Shown piece after piece: positions 1-7,007 of a stretch of 15,180 nucleotides of DNA (positions are counted from its first letter, which is position 1; every line of letters starts with the position of its first letter). The stretch is from the NCBI GenBank assembly GCA_016285615.1, contig JAEERB010000058.1, forward strand, positions 1-15,180, in the 5' to 3' direction. The position numbers were made by a program, and so were the translations under genes. Below the pieces are notes generated by a model. The model was given only the letters and a program-made list of their open reading frames with translations. It made no database searches and was not told where the DNA came from. The DNA is from Bacteroidales bacterium. GTDB lineage: Bacteria > Bacteroidota > Bacteroidia > Bacteroidales > WCHB1-69.

Positions 1-1585
1 CCATGATACGGCCCGTCTGCTCGTCAACGATTTTCACTTTATTGTCGATACTCACATACTCCACATCCTTCTCGAACATGGTGTAGGCTTTCAGCAACTG
101 GTGGATGGTATGGATACGCTCTGAGGCGATGGAGAAGTTGCGGTAGATTTCGTTCTTACGCTCCAGCTTCTCTTTCGGGTCGAGGTTCAGTTTTTCCAGT
201 TCAGCAATTTCGGCACCGACATCGGGCATGATGAAGAGCTTGGCTTCTTCAGCATTACGCGACACCAACTCAATACCTTTATCCATGATATCGACGGTAT
301 TCAATTTCTCTTCAATCACAAAATAGAGTTCATCGTCGATAATGTGCATATTGCGGTTCTGCTCCTGCATGAAGAAGGCTTCCGTCTTCAACAGGATTTG
401 CTTGATACCCTGTTCGCTCAAGAACTTCACCAGAGCCTTGTTCTTGGGAAGTCCGCGGTGAGCGCGCAACAGCAGCATAGGACCTTCGTCGGTCGGCTTG
501 GGGTCAGGGTTGTCGGCCAGCAGTTTTTTGGCCTTCGACAACATTTCGGCCACCATCATCTTCTGGGCATTGTACAAACGCTCGATGATGGGCTTGTAGA
601 GGTCGAATTCTTGCTGGTCGCCACGCGGCGTGGGACCTGAGATAATCAGAGGGGTACGGGCATCGTCAATCAACACCGAGTCGACCTCATCGACAATGGC
701 GTAATTATGAGGACGTTGCACCAACTCGCCGATATTGCGCGCCATATTGTCACGCAGGTAGTCGAAACCAAACTCGTTGTTGGTACCGTAGGTAATATCA
801 GCCAGATAAGCTTTGCGACGCTCTTCCGAGTTGGGCTCGTGCTTGTCGATGCAATCCACAGTCAGGCCATGAAATTCGTACAGCAACCCCATCCACTCGG
901 CGTCACGCTTAGCCAAGTAGTCGTTCACGGTAACCACATGCACGCCTTTGCCCGGCAGTGCGTTGAGGTAAACGGGCAGCGTAGCCACAAGGGTTTTACC
1001 TTCACCCGTTGCCATCTCGGCGATCTTGCCTTGATGCAACACCGTACCGCCGATGAGCTGAACATCGTAGTGGCACATGTCCCATTTGATGATGTTGCCA
1101 CCGGCCGACCAGCTGTTGTGGTAGCGGGCCTTGTCGCCCACAATCTCGATACAGTCGCGGTAGGCGGCAATGTCGCGGTCCATCTGCGTGGCGGTCACTT
1201 CCACCACCTCATTATCCTTGAAGCGGCGGGCAGTCTCCTTCATCACAGAGAATGCCTCCGGCAGAATCTGGTCGAGCACTTTCTGTGTCTTATCGTAAGC
1301 CTTTTTCTCCAAATGCTCCAGTTCCTTATACAAATCCTCTTTCTCCGCCACGTCCATATCGTAGTTATTCTCTAAATGGGTGCGGATTTCGGTGATTCTA
1401 TCCTCTTCCTCTTTGATGGTATCGTGAATCAGCTGTCTGAACTCCTGGGTCTTAGCACGCAATTCATCATTCGACAGCGTTTTAATCGACTCGTATGCTT
1501 CCAAAATACTGTCCTTGATAGGCTCCAGCTCCTTCATATCACGCGAAGCCTTTGTACCGAACAGTTTGCTTAAGAAATTTGCCAT
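1..1585 (-). CDS. secA: Preprotein translocase ATPase SecA, N-terminal part (cut by window edge)
   Basis: SecA is the cytoplasmic motor that pushes unfolded precursor proteins through the SecYEG channel. About 528 residues are present and the C-terminal part lies beyond position 1. Read on the minus strand, the protein starts [10 protein letters not shown] at the ATG ending at 1585. The Walker A motif MATGEGKT is at about residues 191-198, followed by [14 protein letters not shown], and the Walker B/DEVD motif with [16 protein letters not shown] is at about 299. The preprotein cross-linking domain follows, and VDEQTGRIM is read at the window edge. Walker A sits about 89 residues later than in E. 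coli SecA (102-109) because of a charged, helical insertion in the N-terminal region. I know this insertion as usual for Bacteroidetes SecA of about 1,100 residues. The gene is transcribed divergently from rplY. The assignment is not in doubt. Confidence 0.98.
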   Translation of the reverse strand, partial: MANFLSKLFGTKASRDMKELEPIKDSILEAYESIKTLSNDELRAKTQEFRQLIHDTIKEEEDRITEIRTHLENNYDMDVAEKEDLYKELEHLEKKAYDKTQKVLDQILPEAFSVMKETARRFKDNEVVEVTATQMDRDIAAYRDCIEIVGDKARYHNSWSAGGNIIKWDMCHYDVQLIGGTVLHQGKIAEMATGEGKTLVATLPVYLNALPGKGVHVVTVNDYLAKRDAEWMGLLYEFHGLTVDCIDKHEPNSEERRKAYLADITYGTNNEFGFDYLRDNMARNIGELVQRPHNYAIVDEVDSVLIDDARTPLIISGPTPRGDQQEFDLYKPIIERLYNAQKMMVAEMLSKAKKLLADNPDPKPTDEGPMLLLRAHRGLPKNKALVKFLSEQGIKQILLKTEAFFMQEQNRNMHIIDDELYFVIEEKLNTVDIMDKGIELVSRNAEEAKLFIMPDVGAEIAELEKLNLDPKEKLERKNEIYRNFSIASERIHTIHQLLKAYTMFEKDVEYVSIDNKVKIVDEQTGRIM

Positions 1586-1616
1586 AAATACTATATTATA
1601 TTGAAAAATTAGATTG

Positions 1617-1624
1617 CAAAAATA
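1617..1624 (-). promoter_or_regulatory. Candidate secA promoter -7 element
   Basis: On the minus strand this reads TATTTTTG, an exact match to the Bacteroidetes -7 consensus TAnnTTTG. It lies 31 bp before the secA start codon, giving an expected leader of roughly 25 nt. I found no convincing TTTG -33 box at the usual distance; the nearest TTTG (1649-1652) is about 24 bp upstream, wider than normal. Confidence 0.6.
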
Positions 1625-1735
1625 CAAGTTTTTTGGTAATAATCCATGCAAAAATCATACCAACCACAACTATGTGATTATCATTGATTTATCATCAAAA
1701 TTATAAAAAAAGAAAGGATTTAGGGGACTCCCTGC

Positions 1736-1765
1736 TTGTTAATATGAAGAAAAAGCGTATTTTTG
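1736..1765 (+). promoter_or_regulatory. rplY promoter (TTG -33 and TAnnTTTG -7)
   Basis: TTG at 1736-1738 is followed after exactly 19 bp by TATTTTTG at 1758-1765. This is the classic arrangement for the primary sigma factor of Bacteroidetes (TTTG-N19-TAnnTTTG). The start codon of rplY is at 1815, so a leader of about 43 nt is expected. It is the best-formed promoter in the window. Confidence 0.8.
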
Positions 1766-1814
1766 CACACTTTTTTAAGGAAACCTAAATTATTAATTTT
1801 AAAGCAAAAGAAAA

Positions 1815-2396
1815 ATGAAATCAGTATCTATGAGCGGTTCTCTCCGTGAGAACGTAGGGAAAAAAGATGCAAAAGCGCAAAGAGCACAAGGTTTGATTCC
1901 GTGTGTGATTTACGGCGGTGAAAAACAATATCAATTTGTTGTTCCCGAAAACCAGTTCCGTAACATTATTTACACTCCCGAGGTGAAATATGCAGAGCTG
2001 ACTTTGGGCGACAAAACCTTTACTGCAATTATACAAGCCACTCAGTTCCATCCTATTACCGACAGATTGTTACACGTTGACTTTTTGGAAGTTGTGGAAG
2101 GCAAGCCCATTACCATTGAGCTTCCTTTGTTGATCACCGGTACTTCTCCTGGTGTGCTCCGTGGCGGTAAGATGGTGAAGAAAGCCAGAAAGATCAAAGT
2201 TAAAGGCGAACTGGCCAACATTCCCGAGAACATCACGATTGACATTTCCAACATGGAAATCAACGACAACTTCAAGGTAGGTGATATCAAGGTTGACAAT
2301 TTGACCATCATGGACAACCCCAACAAGATTCTGGTATCCGTACTGGTTACCCGTAACGTTGAGGCTACTACCGAAGAGGCTGCTACCGAAGAATAA
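1815..2396 (+). CDS. rplY: Ribosomal protein L25 / general stress protein CTC
   Basis: This is the large-subunit protein that binds 5S rRNA, in its long (CTC/TL5) form. At 193 residues it has the two expected parts: an N-terminal 5S rRNA-binding domain (about 1-95, with LRENVGKKDAKAQRAQGLIP and VIYGG near the start and THE run FHPITDRLLHVDF near residue 77) and a C-terminal TL5-type beta domain (about 96-180, with GVLRGGKM and NIPENITIDIS). A short acidic tail rich in Glu and Thr ends the protein. The ATG at 1815 gives the conserved MKSVSMSG start; no Shine-Dalgarno is visible, as is normal in this phylum. It has its own promoter and is closed by an intrinsic terminator, so it is probably monocistronic. 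Identification is by motif and length and is firm. Confidence 0.95.
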   Translation: MKSVSMSGSLRENVGKKDAKAQRAQGLIPCVIYGGEKQYQFVVPENQFRNIIYTPEVKYAELTLGDKTFTAIIQATQFHPITDRLLHVDFLEVVEGKPITIELPLLITGTSPGVLRGGKMVKKARKIKVKGELANIPENITIDISNMEINDNFKVGDIKVDNLTIMDNPNKILVSVLVTRNVEATTEEAATEE

Positions 2397-2430
2397 TCGG
2401 ACACTTTTCAAAACATTTTTTCATAGCATT

Positions 2431-2467
2431 ACGACGAGCCCTGCCAATTGGCGGGGTTTGTTGTTTT
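2431..2467 (+). terminator. Intrinsic terminator of rplY
   Basis: CCCTGCC (2439-2445) and GGCGGGG (2450-2456) form a 7-bp stem with one G-T wobble and an AATT loop. The stem can be lengthened through the flanking CGAG/TTTG bases. A T-rich run (2457-2467, TTTGTTGTTTT) follows. The hairpin lies 43 bp after the rplY stop codon. Confidence 0.85.
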
Positions 2468-2532
2468 TGGGGTGTTCAAAAAAAGTTGAAAAAAATTTTA
2501 CGCATCTCCGACAAATTAATTTTGAATTGTAT

Positions 2533-2540
2533 TATCTTTG
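2533..2540 (+). promoter_or_regulatory. Candidate ddh promoter -7 element
   Basis: TATCTTTG matches TAnnTTTG exactly and lies 74 bp before the ddh start. It is placed just after the rplY terminator, as a new transcription unit requires. No good TTTG box is found 19 bp upstream. The leader of about 65 nt is A/T rich, with no obvious riboswitch or attenuator fold. Confidence 0.65.
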
Positions 2541-2614
2541 CGTTTTTATTTTTCAAACCTAAACCGCAATTTATTCATAATAAACAAGTTAGATAATTTT
2601 AAACCTTTTTAGCC

Positions 2615-3487
2615 ATGACCACAAACAACAAACTGAAAGTCGCCATTATTGGCTACGGCAACATTGGCAAGGCCTGTGAGGAAGCCCTCGCCACGGCTCC
2701 CGATATGGAACTGACGGGCATCTATCACCACAACGACAACCTTGACAACCTCACGGCAAATGTGGCTCTGTTGTGCGTGCCCACACGTGAAGTTCCTGTG
2801 TATGCCGAGAAGATGTTACGTCGCGGCATTTCCACCGTCGATTCTTTCGACATTCACGGCCAGATTTTCGACCTGCGCCAAAAGTTGGCAGCCGTTGCCA
2901 AAGAGGCCAAGGCAGTGAGCATTATCTCTGCCGGCTGGGATCCGGGCACCGACTCTGCTATCCGCGCCCTGCTGATGGCCATGGCTCCTAAAGGACTCAC
3001 TTACACCAACTTCGGTCCCGGCCGCTCGATGGGCCACACCGTAGCAGCCAAAGCCATCGCCGGCGTAAAGAACGCCCTTTCGATGACCATCCCCCTCGGC
3101 ACTGGCATCCATCGTCGCATGGTATATGTGGAATTGGAAGAAGGCGCCCAGTTTGAGACTGTGAAGAAAGCGCTCCTCGCAGACGACTACTTCGCCCACG
3201 ACGAAACGCACGTGATTGAAGTGCCTTCGATTGACGCGCTGAACAATGTGGCACATGGCGTTCATCTGATACGCTCGGGCGTGAGCGGCACCACGCACAA
3301 CCAACGCTTTGAGTTCAACATGGAAATCAACAACCCCGCCCTCACTGGCCAGGTGATGGTTTCGTGCGCCAGAGCTGCAGCACGCCTTTGTACTGAACAA
3401 CGCTACGGCGCTTATACACTCATCGAACTGTCACCCCTCTCACTACTGCCAGGCAACGAAGAGGAGAATATTAGAGCGCTGGTTTAG
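2615..3487 (+). CDS. ddh: meso-Diaminopimelate D-dehydrogenase
   Basis: Ddh (EC 1.4.1.16) reductively aminates tetrahydrodipicolinate with ammonia and NADPH to give meso-diaminopimelate in one step, bypassing the succinylase or acetylase route to lysine and peptidoglycan. The 290-residue protein starts with a Rossmann fold carrying GYGNIG at residues 13-18. It keeps family hallmarks VDSFD (75-79), SAGWDPG (105-111) and FGPGRSMGH (133-141), plus HRRM (166-169) and an ending with a YTLIE motif, all recognisable against the Corynebacterium enzyme. It is about ten residues shorter than the Bacteroides proteins I remember, mainly through a short loop around residues 38-50, after the first beta-alpha-beta unit. 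The start is the ATG at 2615; no Shine-Dalgarno is seen. It seems to be a single-gene unit between the rplY terminator and the repeat spacer. Confidence 0.93.
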   Translation: MTTNNKLKVAIIGYGNIGKACEEALATAPDMELTGIYHHNDNLDNLTANVALLCVPTREVPVYAEKMLRRGISTVDSFDIHGQIFDLRQKLAAVAKEAKAVSIISAGWDPGTDSAIRALLMAMAPKGLTYTNFGPGRSMGHTVAAKAIAGVKNALSMTIPLGTGIHRRMVYVELEEGAQFETVKKALLADDYFAHDETHVIEVPSIDALNNVAHGVHLIRSGVSGTTHNQRFEFNMEINNPALTGQVMVSCARAAARLCTEQRYGAYTLIELSPLSLLPGNEEENIRALV

Positions 3488-3489
3488 TG

Positions 3490-3533
3490 GAGAGATGAGA
3501 ACGGAGAGATGAGAGATGAGAACGGAGAGATGA
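3490..3533 (+). repeat. 21-bp period direct repeat, two copies
   Basis: Two identical 23-base copies (3490-3512 and 3511-3533) occur with a 21-bp period, overlapping by two bases. The unit is purine-only except for T and one C, and contains GAGATGAGAACGGAGAGATG. It begins three bases after the ddh stop codon and runs directly into the heptamer array. No coding function or hairpin is seen. Confidence 0.9.
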
Positions 3534-3585
3534 AAACTGAAAATTGAAAACTGAAAACTATTTTGAATTCTGAATTTTGAATTTA
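3532..3585 (+). repeat. Heptanucleotide repeat array GAAAAYT / GAATTYT
   Basis: Four heptamers (GAAAACT, GAAAATT, GAAAACT, GAAAACT at 3532-3559) are followed by ATTTT and three related heptamers (GAATTCT, GAATTTT, GAATTTA at 3565-3585). The array fills most of the spacer before the PurF-like gene and ends 13 bp before its start codon. From memory, similar runs recur between genes in Bacteroidales genomes. Their role is unknown to me. Confidence 0.9.
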
Positions 3586-3598
3586 AATACTCCCCTTT

Positions 3599-5392
3599 AT
3601 GGAACCGCTCAAGCATGAATGCGGCATTGCGATGATCCGGCTGCTCAAGCCGCTTAAGTACTACCGAAAGAAGTACGGCACACCATCTTACGCTTTAGAT
3701 AAACTCTATCTGATGATGGAGAAACAGCACAACCGCGGACAGGAAGGCGCGGGCATGGCTTGTGTCAACATGCAGGCAGAACCTGGTCACGAGTATATGT
3801 TCCGTGAGAGAGCCGAGGGCAAGGATGCCATTTCGACCATCTTCGACAACGCCTATCGCGACCAGACAGAAAGCGAAGAAGAGCTCTGGAGCAACATTCC
3901 TTTCATGGGCGAGTTATACATGGGGCACTTGCGCTACTCCACCACTGGCAAGCGCGGGTTGAAATATGTGCACCCCTTCTTGCGACGCAACAACTGGCGG
4001 GCCAAGAACTTATGCATCTGCGGCAACTTCAACATGACCAATATCGACGAGGTATTCGAGATGCTCACTACTTACGGCCAATCGCCGCGCATGCTCAGCG
4101 ACACTTACCTTATGCTCGACTGGCTCGGGCACCGCTTGGACCGCGAGGCCGAGCGCAACTTTGCCGATGCGCAAGCGAAGGGGCTTACTGGCACCGACAT
4201 CACGAAATATATTGACGCACACATGGATATGGGGCGCGTACTGCAAAGTGCGATGCCTGTTTTCGACGGCGGCTACGCTATCTGCGGCGTAACCGGCAGC
4301 GGCGAGTTCTTCTGTATGCGAGACCCGTGGGGCATCCGCCCAGCCTTTTACCATGCCGATGACGAGATTGTAGCTGTGGCCAGCGAAAGACCTGTTTTGC
4401 AAACCACCTTTGACCTGAATTACGACGACATTAAAGAGATACTACCCGGACAGGCGCTGATTGTCAACTCACGCGGCGAGTTCCACTTGCAGCAGATATT
4501 GCCGCCCCAGAAGCAGGCTTCATGTAGTTTCGAGCGCATCTATTTCAGTCGCGGCAACGACCAGGATATCCATCATGAACGCAAGCAGTTAGGCCGTCTT
4601 TTGCGCGACCGCATCCTGCACGCCATCGACAACGATGTGGAACACACTGTCTTCTCCTATATTCCCAACACGGCCGAAGTGGCCTACTATGGCATGATTG
4701 AAGGCATTCGTGAGATTTTCCCCATCATCAGAACCGAGAAAGTCATCTCGAAAGATATCAAACTGCGCACCTTCATCACCGAAGGGAAGACACGTAACGA
4801 CCTGGCCGCCCATGTGTACGACATTACCTACGGCAGTCTTAAACCTTACGAAGACAATTTAGTGGTAATTGACGACAGCATTGTCAGAGGTACCACCCTG
4901 AAAGAAAGTATCTTGCGTATTTTAAGCCGACTACATCCCAAGAAAATCGTCATGGTCAGCTCGGGGCCGCAGGTGAGATATCCCGATTACTACGGCATTG
5001 ACATGGCCAACCTCAGCGAATTCATTGCATTCAGAGCCGCCATCTCTTTGCTAATCAAGAAGAACAAAACAGACATCATCGACCATGTTTATCAGCAATG
5101 CAAAAAGCAGGAAAAGAGAGCTGATAAGGAATGGTGCAACTATGTGAAAGAGATTTACGACGCTGTTGATTATGACGAGTTATGCACTCAAATGGCTGAG
5201 ATGATGCGACCTGAAGGTGTTGACGTGCCTATCGAACTCATCTTCCAAAGCATAGGTGGTCTGCACCAGGCCTGTCCCAATCATACTGGCGACTGGTATT
5301 TCAGCGGTGACTATCCCACTTTGGGTGGTATGAAGCTTGTAAACAAGACCTTCATCAACTATTACGAAAAAGAATATAACGTTCCCTTCTAA
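3599..5392 (+). CDS. PurF-like amidophosphoribosyltransferase (long Bacteroidetes form)
   Basis: The protein combines a class II (N-terminal nucleophile) glutamine amidotransferase domain with a type I phosphoribosyltransferase domain. In PurF these move ammonia from glutamine to PRPP, giving 5-phosphoribosylamine, the first step of purine synthesis. Cys8 in HECGIAM would be the nucleophile after removal of a seven-residue propeptide. QHNRGQEGAGM (43-53) and GHLRYSTTG (109-117) match the glutaminase domain. VVIDDSIVRGTT (422-433) is the PRPP-binding loop. The usual HNGN oxyanion-hole segment is replaced by ICGNFN (140-145). The Cys pattern of iron-sulfur PurF enzymes is absent from the C-terminus. 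At 597 residues it is far longer than classical PurF (about 470-505), with an added C-terminal region ending in PNHTGDWYFSGDYPT and NYYEKEY. Bacteroidetes often carry this paralogue beside a shorter PurF, so it may not be the main purine enzyme. pyrG follows after 10 bp, pointing to one operon. Confidence 0.85.
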   Translation: MEPLKHECGIAMIRLLKPLKYYRKKYGTPSYALDKLYLMMEKQHNRGQEGAGMACVNMQAEPGHEYMFRERAEGKDAISTIFDNAYRDQTESEEELWSNIPFMGELYMGHLRYSTTGKRGLKYVHPFLRRNNWRAKNLCICGNFNMTNIDEVFEMLTTYGQSPRMLSDTYLMLDWLGHRLDREAERNFADAQAKGLTGTDITKYIDAHMDMGRVLQSAMPVFDGGYAICGVTGSGEFFCMRDPWGIRPAFYHADDEIVAVASERPVLQTTFDLNYDDIKEILPGQALIVNSRGEFHLQQILPPQKQASCSFERIYFSRGNDQDIHHERKQLGRLLRDRILHAIDNDVEHTVFSYIPNTAEVAYYGMIEGIREIFPIIRTEKVISKDIKLRTFITEGKTRNDLAAHVYDITYGSLKPYEDNLVVIDDSIVRGTTLKESILRILSRLHPKKIVMVSSGPQVRYPDYYGIDMANLSEFIAFRAAISLLIKKNKTDIIDHVYQQCKKQEKRADKEWCNYVKEIYDAVDYDELCTQMAEMMRPEGVDVPIELIFQSIGGLHQACPNHTGDWYFSGDYPTLGGMKLVNKTFINYYEKEYNVPF

Positions 5393-5402
5393 CCATCATA
5401 TC

Positions 5403-7007
5403 ATGAATACCAAATATATCTTTGTTACTGGCGGTGTTGTTTCCTCTTTAGGGAAAGGTATCATCTCCGCCTCGATAGGCAAATTGTTGCAGGCGCGCGG
5501 CTACAGTCTGACTATTCAAAAGTTTGACCCGTACATCAATATCGACCCAGGCACGCTCAACCCTTACGAGCACGGCGAATGCTATGTGACCTATGACGGC
5601 ATGGAAACAGACTTGGATTTAGGTCATTATGAACGCTTTACGGGCATCCGCACCACCCGCGACAACTCAGTAACCACGGGCAGAATATACAAATCGGTGA
5701 TTGACAGGGAACGCCACGGCGACTATTTGGGGAAGACCATCCAGGTGGTACCGCACATTACCGATGAGATCAAACGGCGCATCATGCGGGAGGAAGACCC
5801 CACACACTACGACTTTGTCATCACTGAGGTGGGCGGCACCATCGGCGACATTGAGAGTGCGCCCTTTATGGAAGCCATCCGACAGTTGAAATGGGAATTA
5901 GGGAAAGATGCCGTCAACATCCATTTGACATATGTGCCCTACCTGAAAGCCGCTGGCGAATTGAAGACCAAACCCACCCAGCACTCTGTCAAAGAGTTAC
6001 AGAGCATGGGAATCCAGCCCGACATTCTTATCCTGCGCACCGAGAAGCATCTTGAGACAGCCATCCGCGCCAAGGTGGCTTCATTCTGCAACGTGGATTT
6101 GGACTGCGTAGTGCAAAGCGAAGACCTGCCCAGCATTTACGAAGTGCCCGTCAATATGCAGAAGCAGGGACTCGACACGGCCATTCTGCGCAAGACGGGG
6201 CTGCTGACCACCCCTACTCCATCGTTAGGCGCATGGCTCACCTTCCTCGAGAATCTCAAAACCGCCACCGAGCAGGTTCATATCGGTCTGGTAGGCAAAT
6301 ACGACTTGCAAGATGCCTACAAGAGCATACGCGAATGCTTGATTCAAGCGGCAGTTTACAACCATCGCAAGGCCGACATCCACTTCATCAACAGCGAAAA
6401 CATCACCACAGAAAACATCGCCGACATGTTGAAAGGGCTTGACGGCATCATCATCTGTCCCGGCTTCGGCTCTCGCGGCATTGAAGGAAAAATCATTGCG
6501 GCCCAATACACCCGCACGCACGACATCCCCACTTTCGGCATTTGCCTCGGCATGCAGATGATGGTCATTGAGTTTGCACGTAACGTACTGGGTTACAGCG
6601 ATGCTCACAGCAAGGAAATCGATGAAAACACGCCGCACAATGTCATCGACATTATGGAGGACCAGAAGAACATCACCAATATGGGCGGCACCATGCGTTT
6701 GGGCGCTTACGCCTGCGAACTGCGCGAAGGCAGCCGTGTGCGAGCCATCTACGGCCAAGAGGCCATTCAGGAACGCCACCGCCATCGCTACGAATTTAAC
6801 AACGACTACTTGGCACAGTATGAAGCCAACGGCATGCAGTGCACCGGACGCAATCCCGAGAGCAATCTGATTGAGATTGTGGAAATTCCTGATTTAAAGT
6901 GGTATATCGGAACGCAATTTCACCCAGAATACTCGGGCACGTTGCTCAATCCGCACCCGCTGTTCATGGATTTCATTAAGACGGCTATTTCGTCCAAGAA
7001 TCAATAA
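5403..7007 (+). CDS. pyrG: CTP synthase
   Basis: CTP synthase (EC 6.3.4.2) aminates UTP to CTP using ATP and glutamine, the last step of pyrimidine nucleotide synthesis. Residues 1 to about 267 form the synthase domain, with GGVVSSLGKG at 10-19, KFDPYIN and DLDLGHYERF, and EVGGTIGDIES near 140. The C-terminal class I glutaminase domain has GFGSRGIEGK, the nucleophile Cys381 in FGICLGMQ, and the His507/Glu509 pair in QFHPEYSG; the triad is complete. The length of 534 residues is normal. The ATG at 5403 gives the conserved MNTKYIFVTGG start. It lies 10 bp behind the PurF-like gene, so co-transcription is likely, and no separate promoter is visible. Its last 23 bases overlap the end of the convergent kinase-RapZ gene. 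Confidence 0.97.
   Translation: MNTKYIFVTGGVVSSLGKGIISASIGKLLQARGYSLTIQKFDPYINIDPGTLNPYEHGECYVTYDGMETDLDLGHYERFTGIRTTRDNSVTTGRIYKSVIDRERHGDYLGKTIQVVPHITDEIKRRIMREEDPTHYDFVITEVGGTIGDIESAPFMEAIRQLKWELGKDAVNIHLTYVPYLKAAGELKTKPTQHSVKELQSMGIQPDILILRTEKHLETAIRAKVASFCNVDLDCVVQSEDLPSIYEVPVNMQKQGLDTAILRKTGLLTTPTPSLGAWLTFLENLKTATEQVHIGLVGKYDLQDAYKSIRECLIQAAVYNHRKADIHFINSENITTENIADMLKGLDGIIICPGFGSRGIEGKIIAAQYTRTHDIPTFGICLGMQMMVIEFARNVLGYSDAHSKEIDENTPHNVIDIMEDQKNITNMGGTMRLGAYACELREGSRVRAIYGQEAIQERHRHRYEFNNDYLAQYEANGMQCTGRNPESNLIEIVEIPDLKWYIGTQFHPEYSGTLLNPHPLFMDFIKTAISSKNQ

Noticed and set aside
707..1573. Plus-strand open frames (222 and 65 residues) across the secA region
   Set aside because: They are antisense shadows of the clear secA reading frame, with no recognisable domain and His/Val-rich composition typical of reverse-strand reading.
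1723..1732. GGGGACTCCC near the rplY promoter as a terminator or hairpin
   Set aside because: The stem is only three to four base pairs, lies upstream of the -33 box and has no T-run.
2042..2411. Minus-strand open frames opposite rplY
   Set aside because: They lie wholly against a conserved ribosomal protein gene and have no family features or promoter.
2359..2562. 67-residue plus-strand frame spanning the end of rplY and the intergenic region
   Set aside because: It overlaps the rplY end in another frame and runs through the intrinsic terminator and the ddh promoter; it has no recognisable sequence.
2816..3400. 194-residue minus-strand frame opposite ddh
   Set aside because: It is a shadow of ddh, whose sense frame carries all expected dehydrogenase motifs.
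3490..3585. CRISPR-like array
   Set aside because: The units are 7 and 21 bp, directly contiguous, with no unique spacers and no cas genes nearby.
6225..6785. 186-residue minus-strand frame opposite pyrG
   Set aside because: It is antisense to the glutaminase domain of CTP synthase and shows no independent coding signal.
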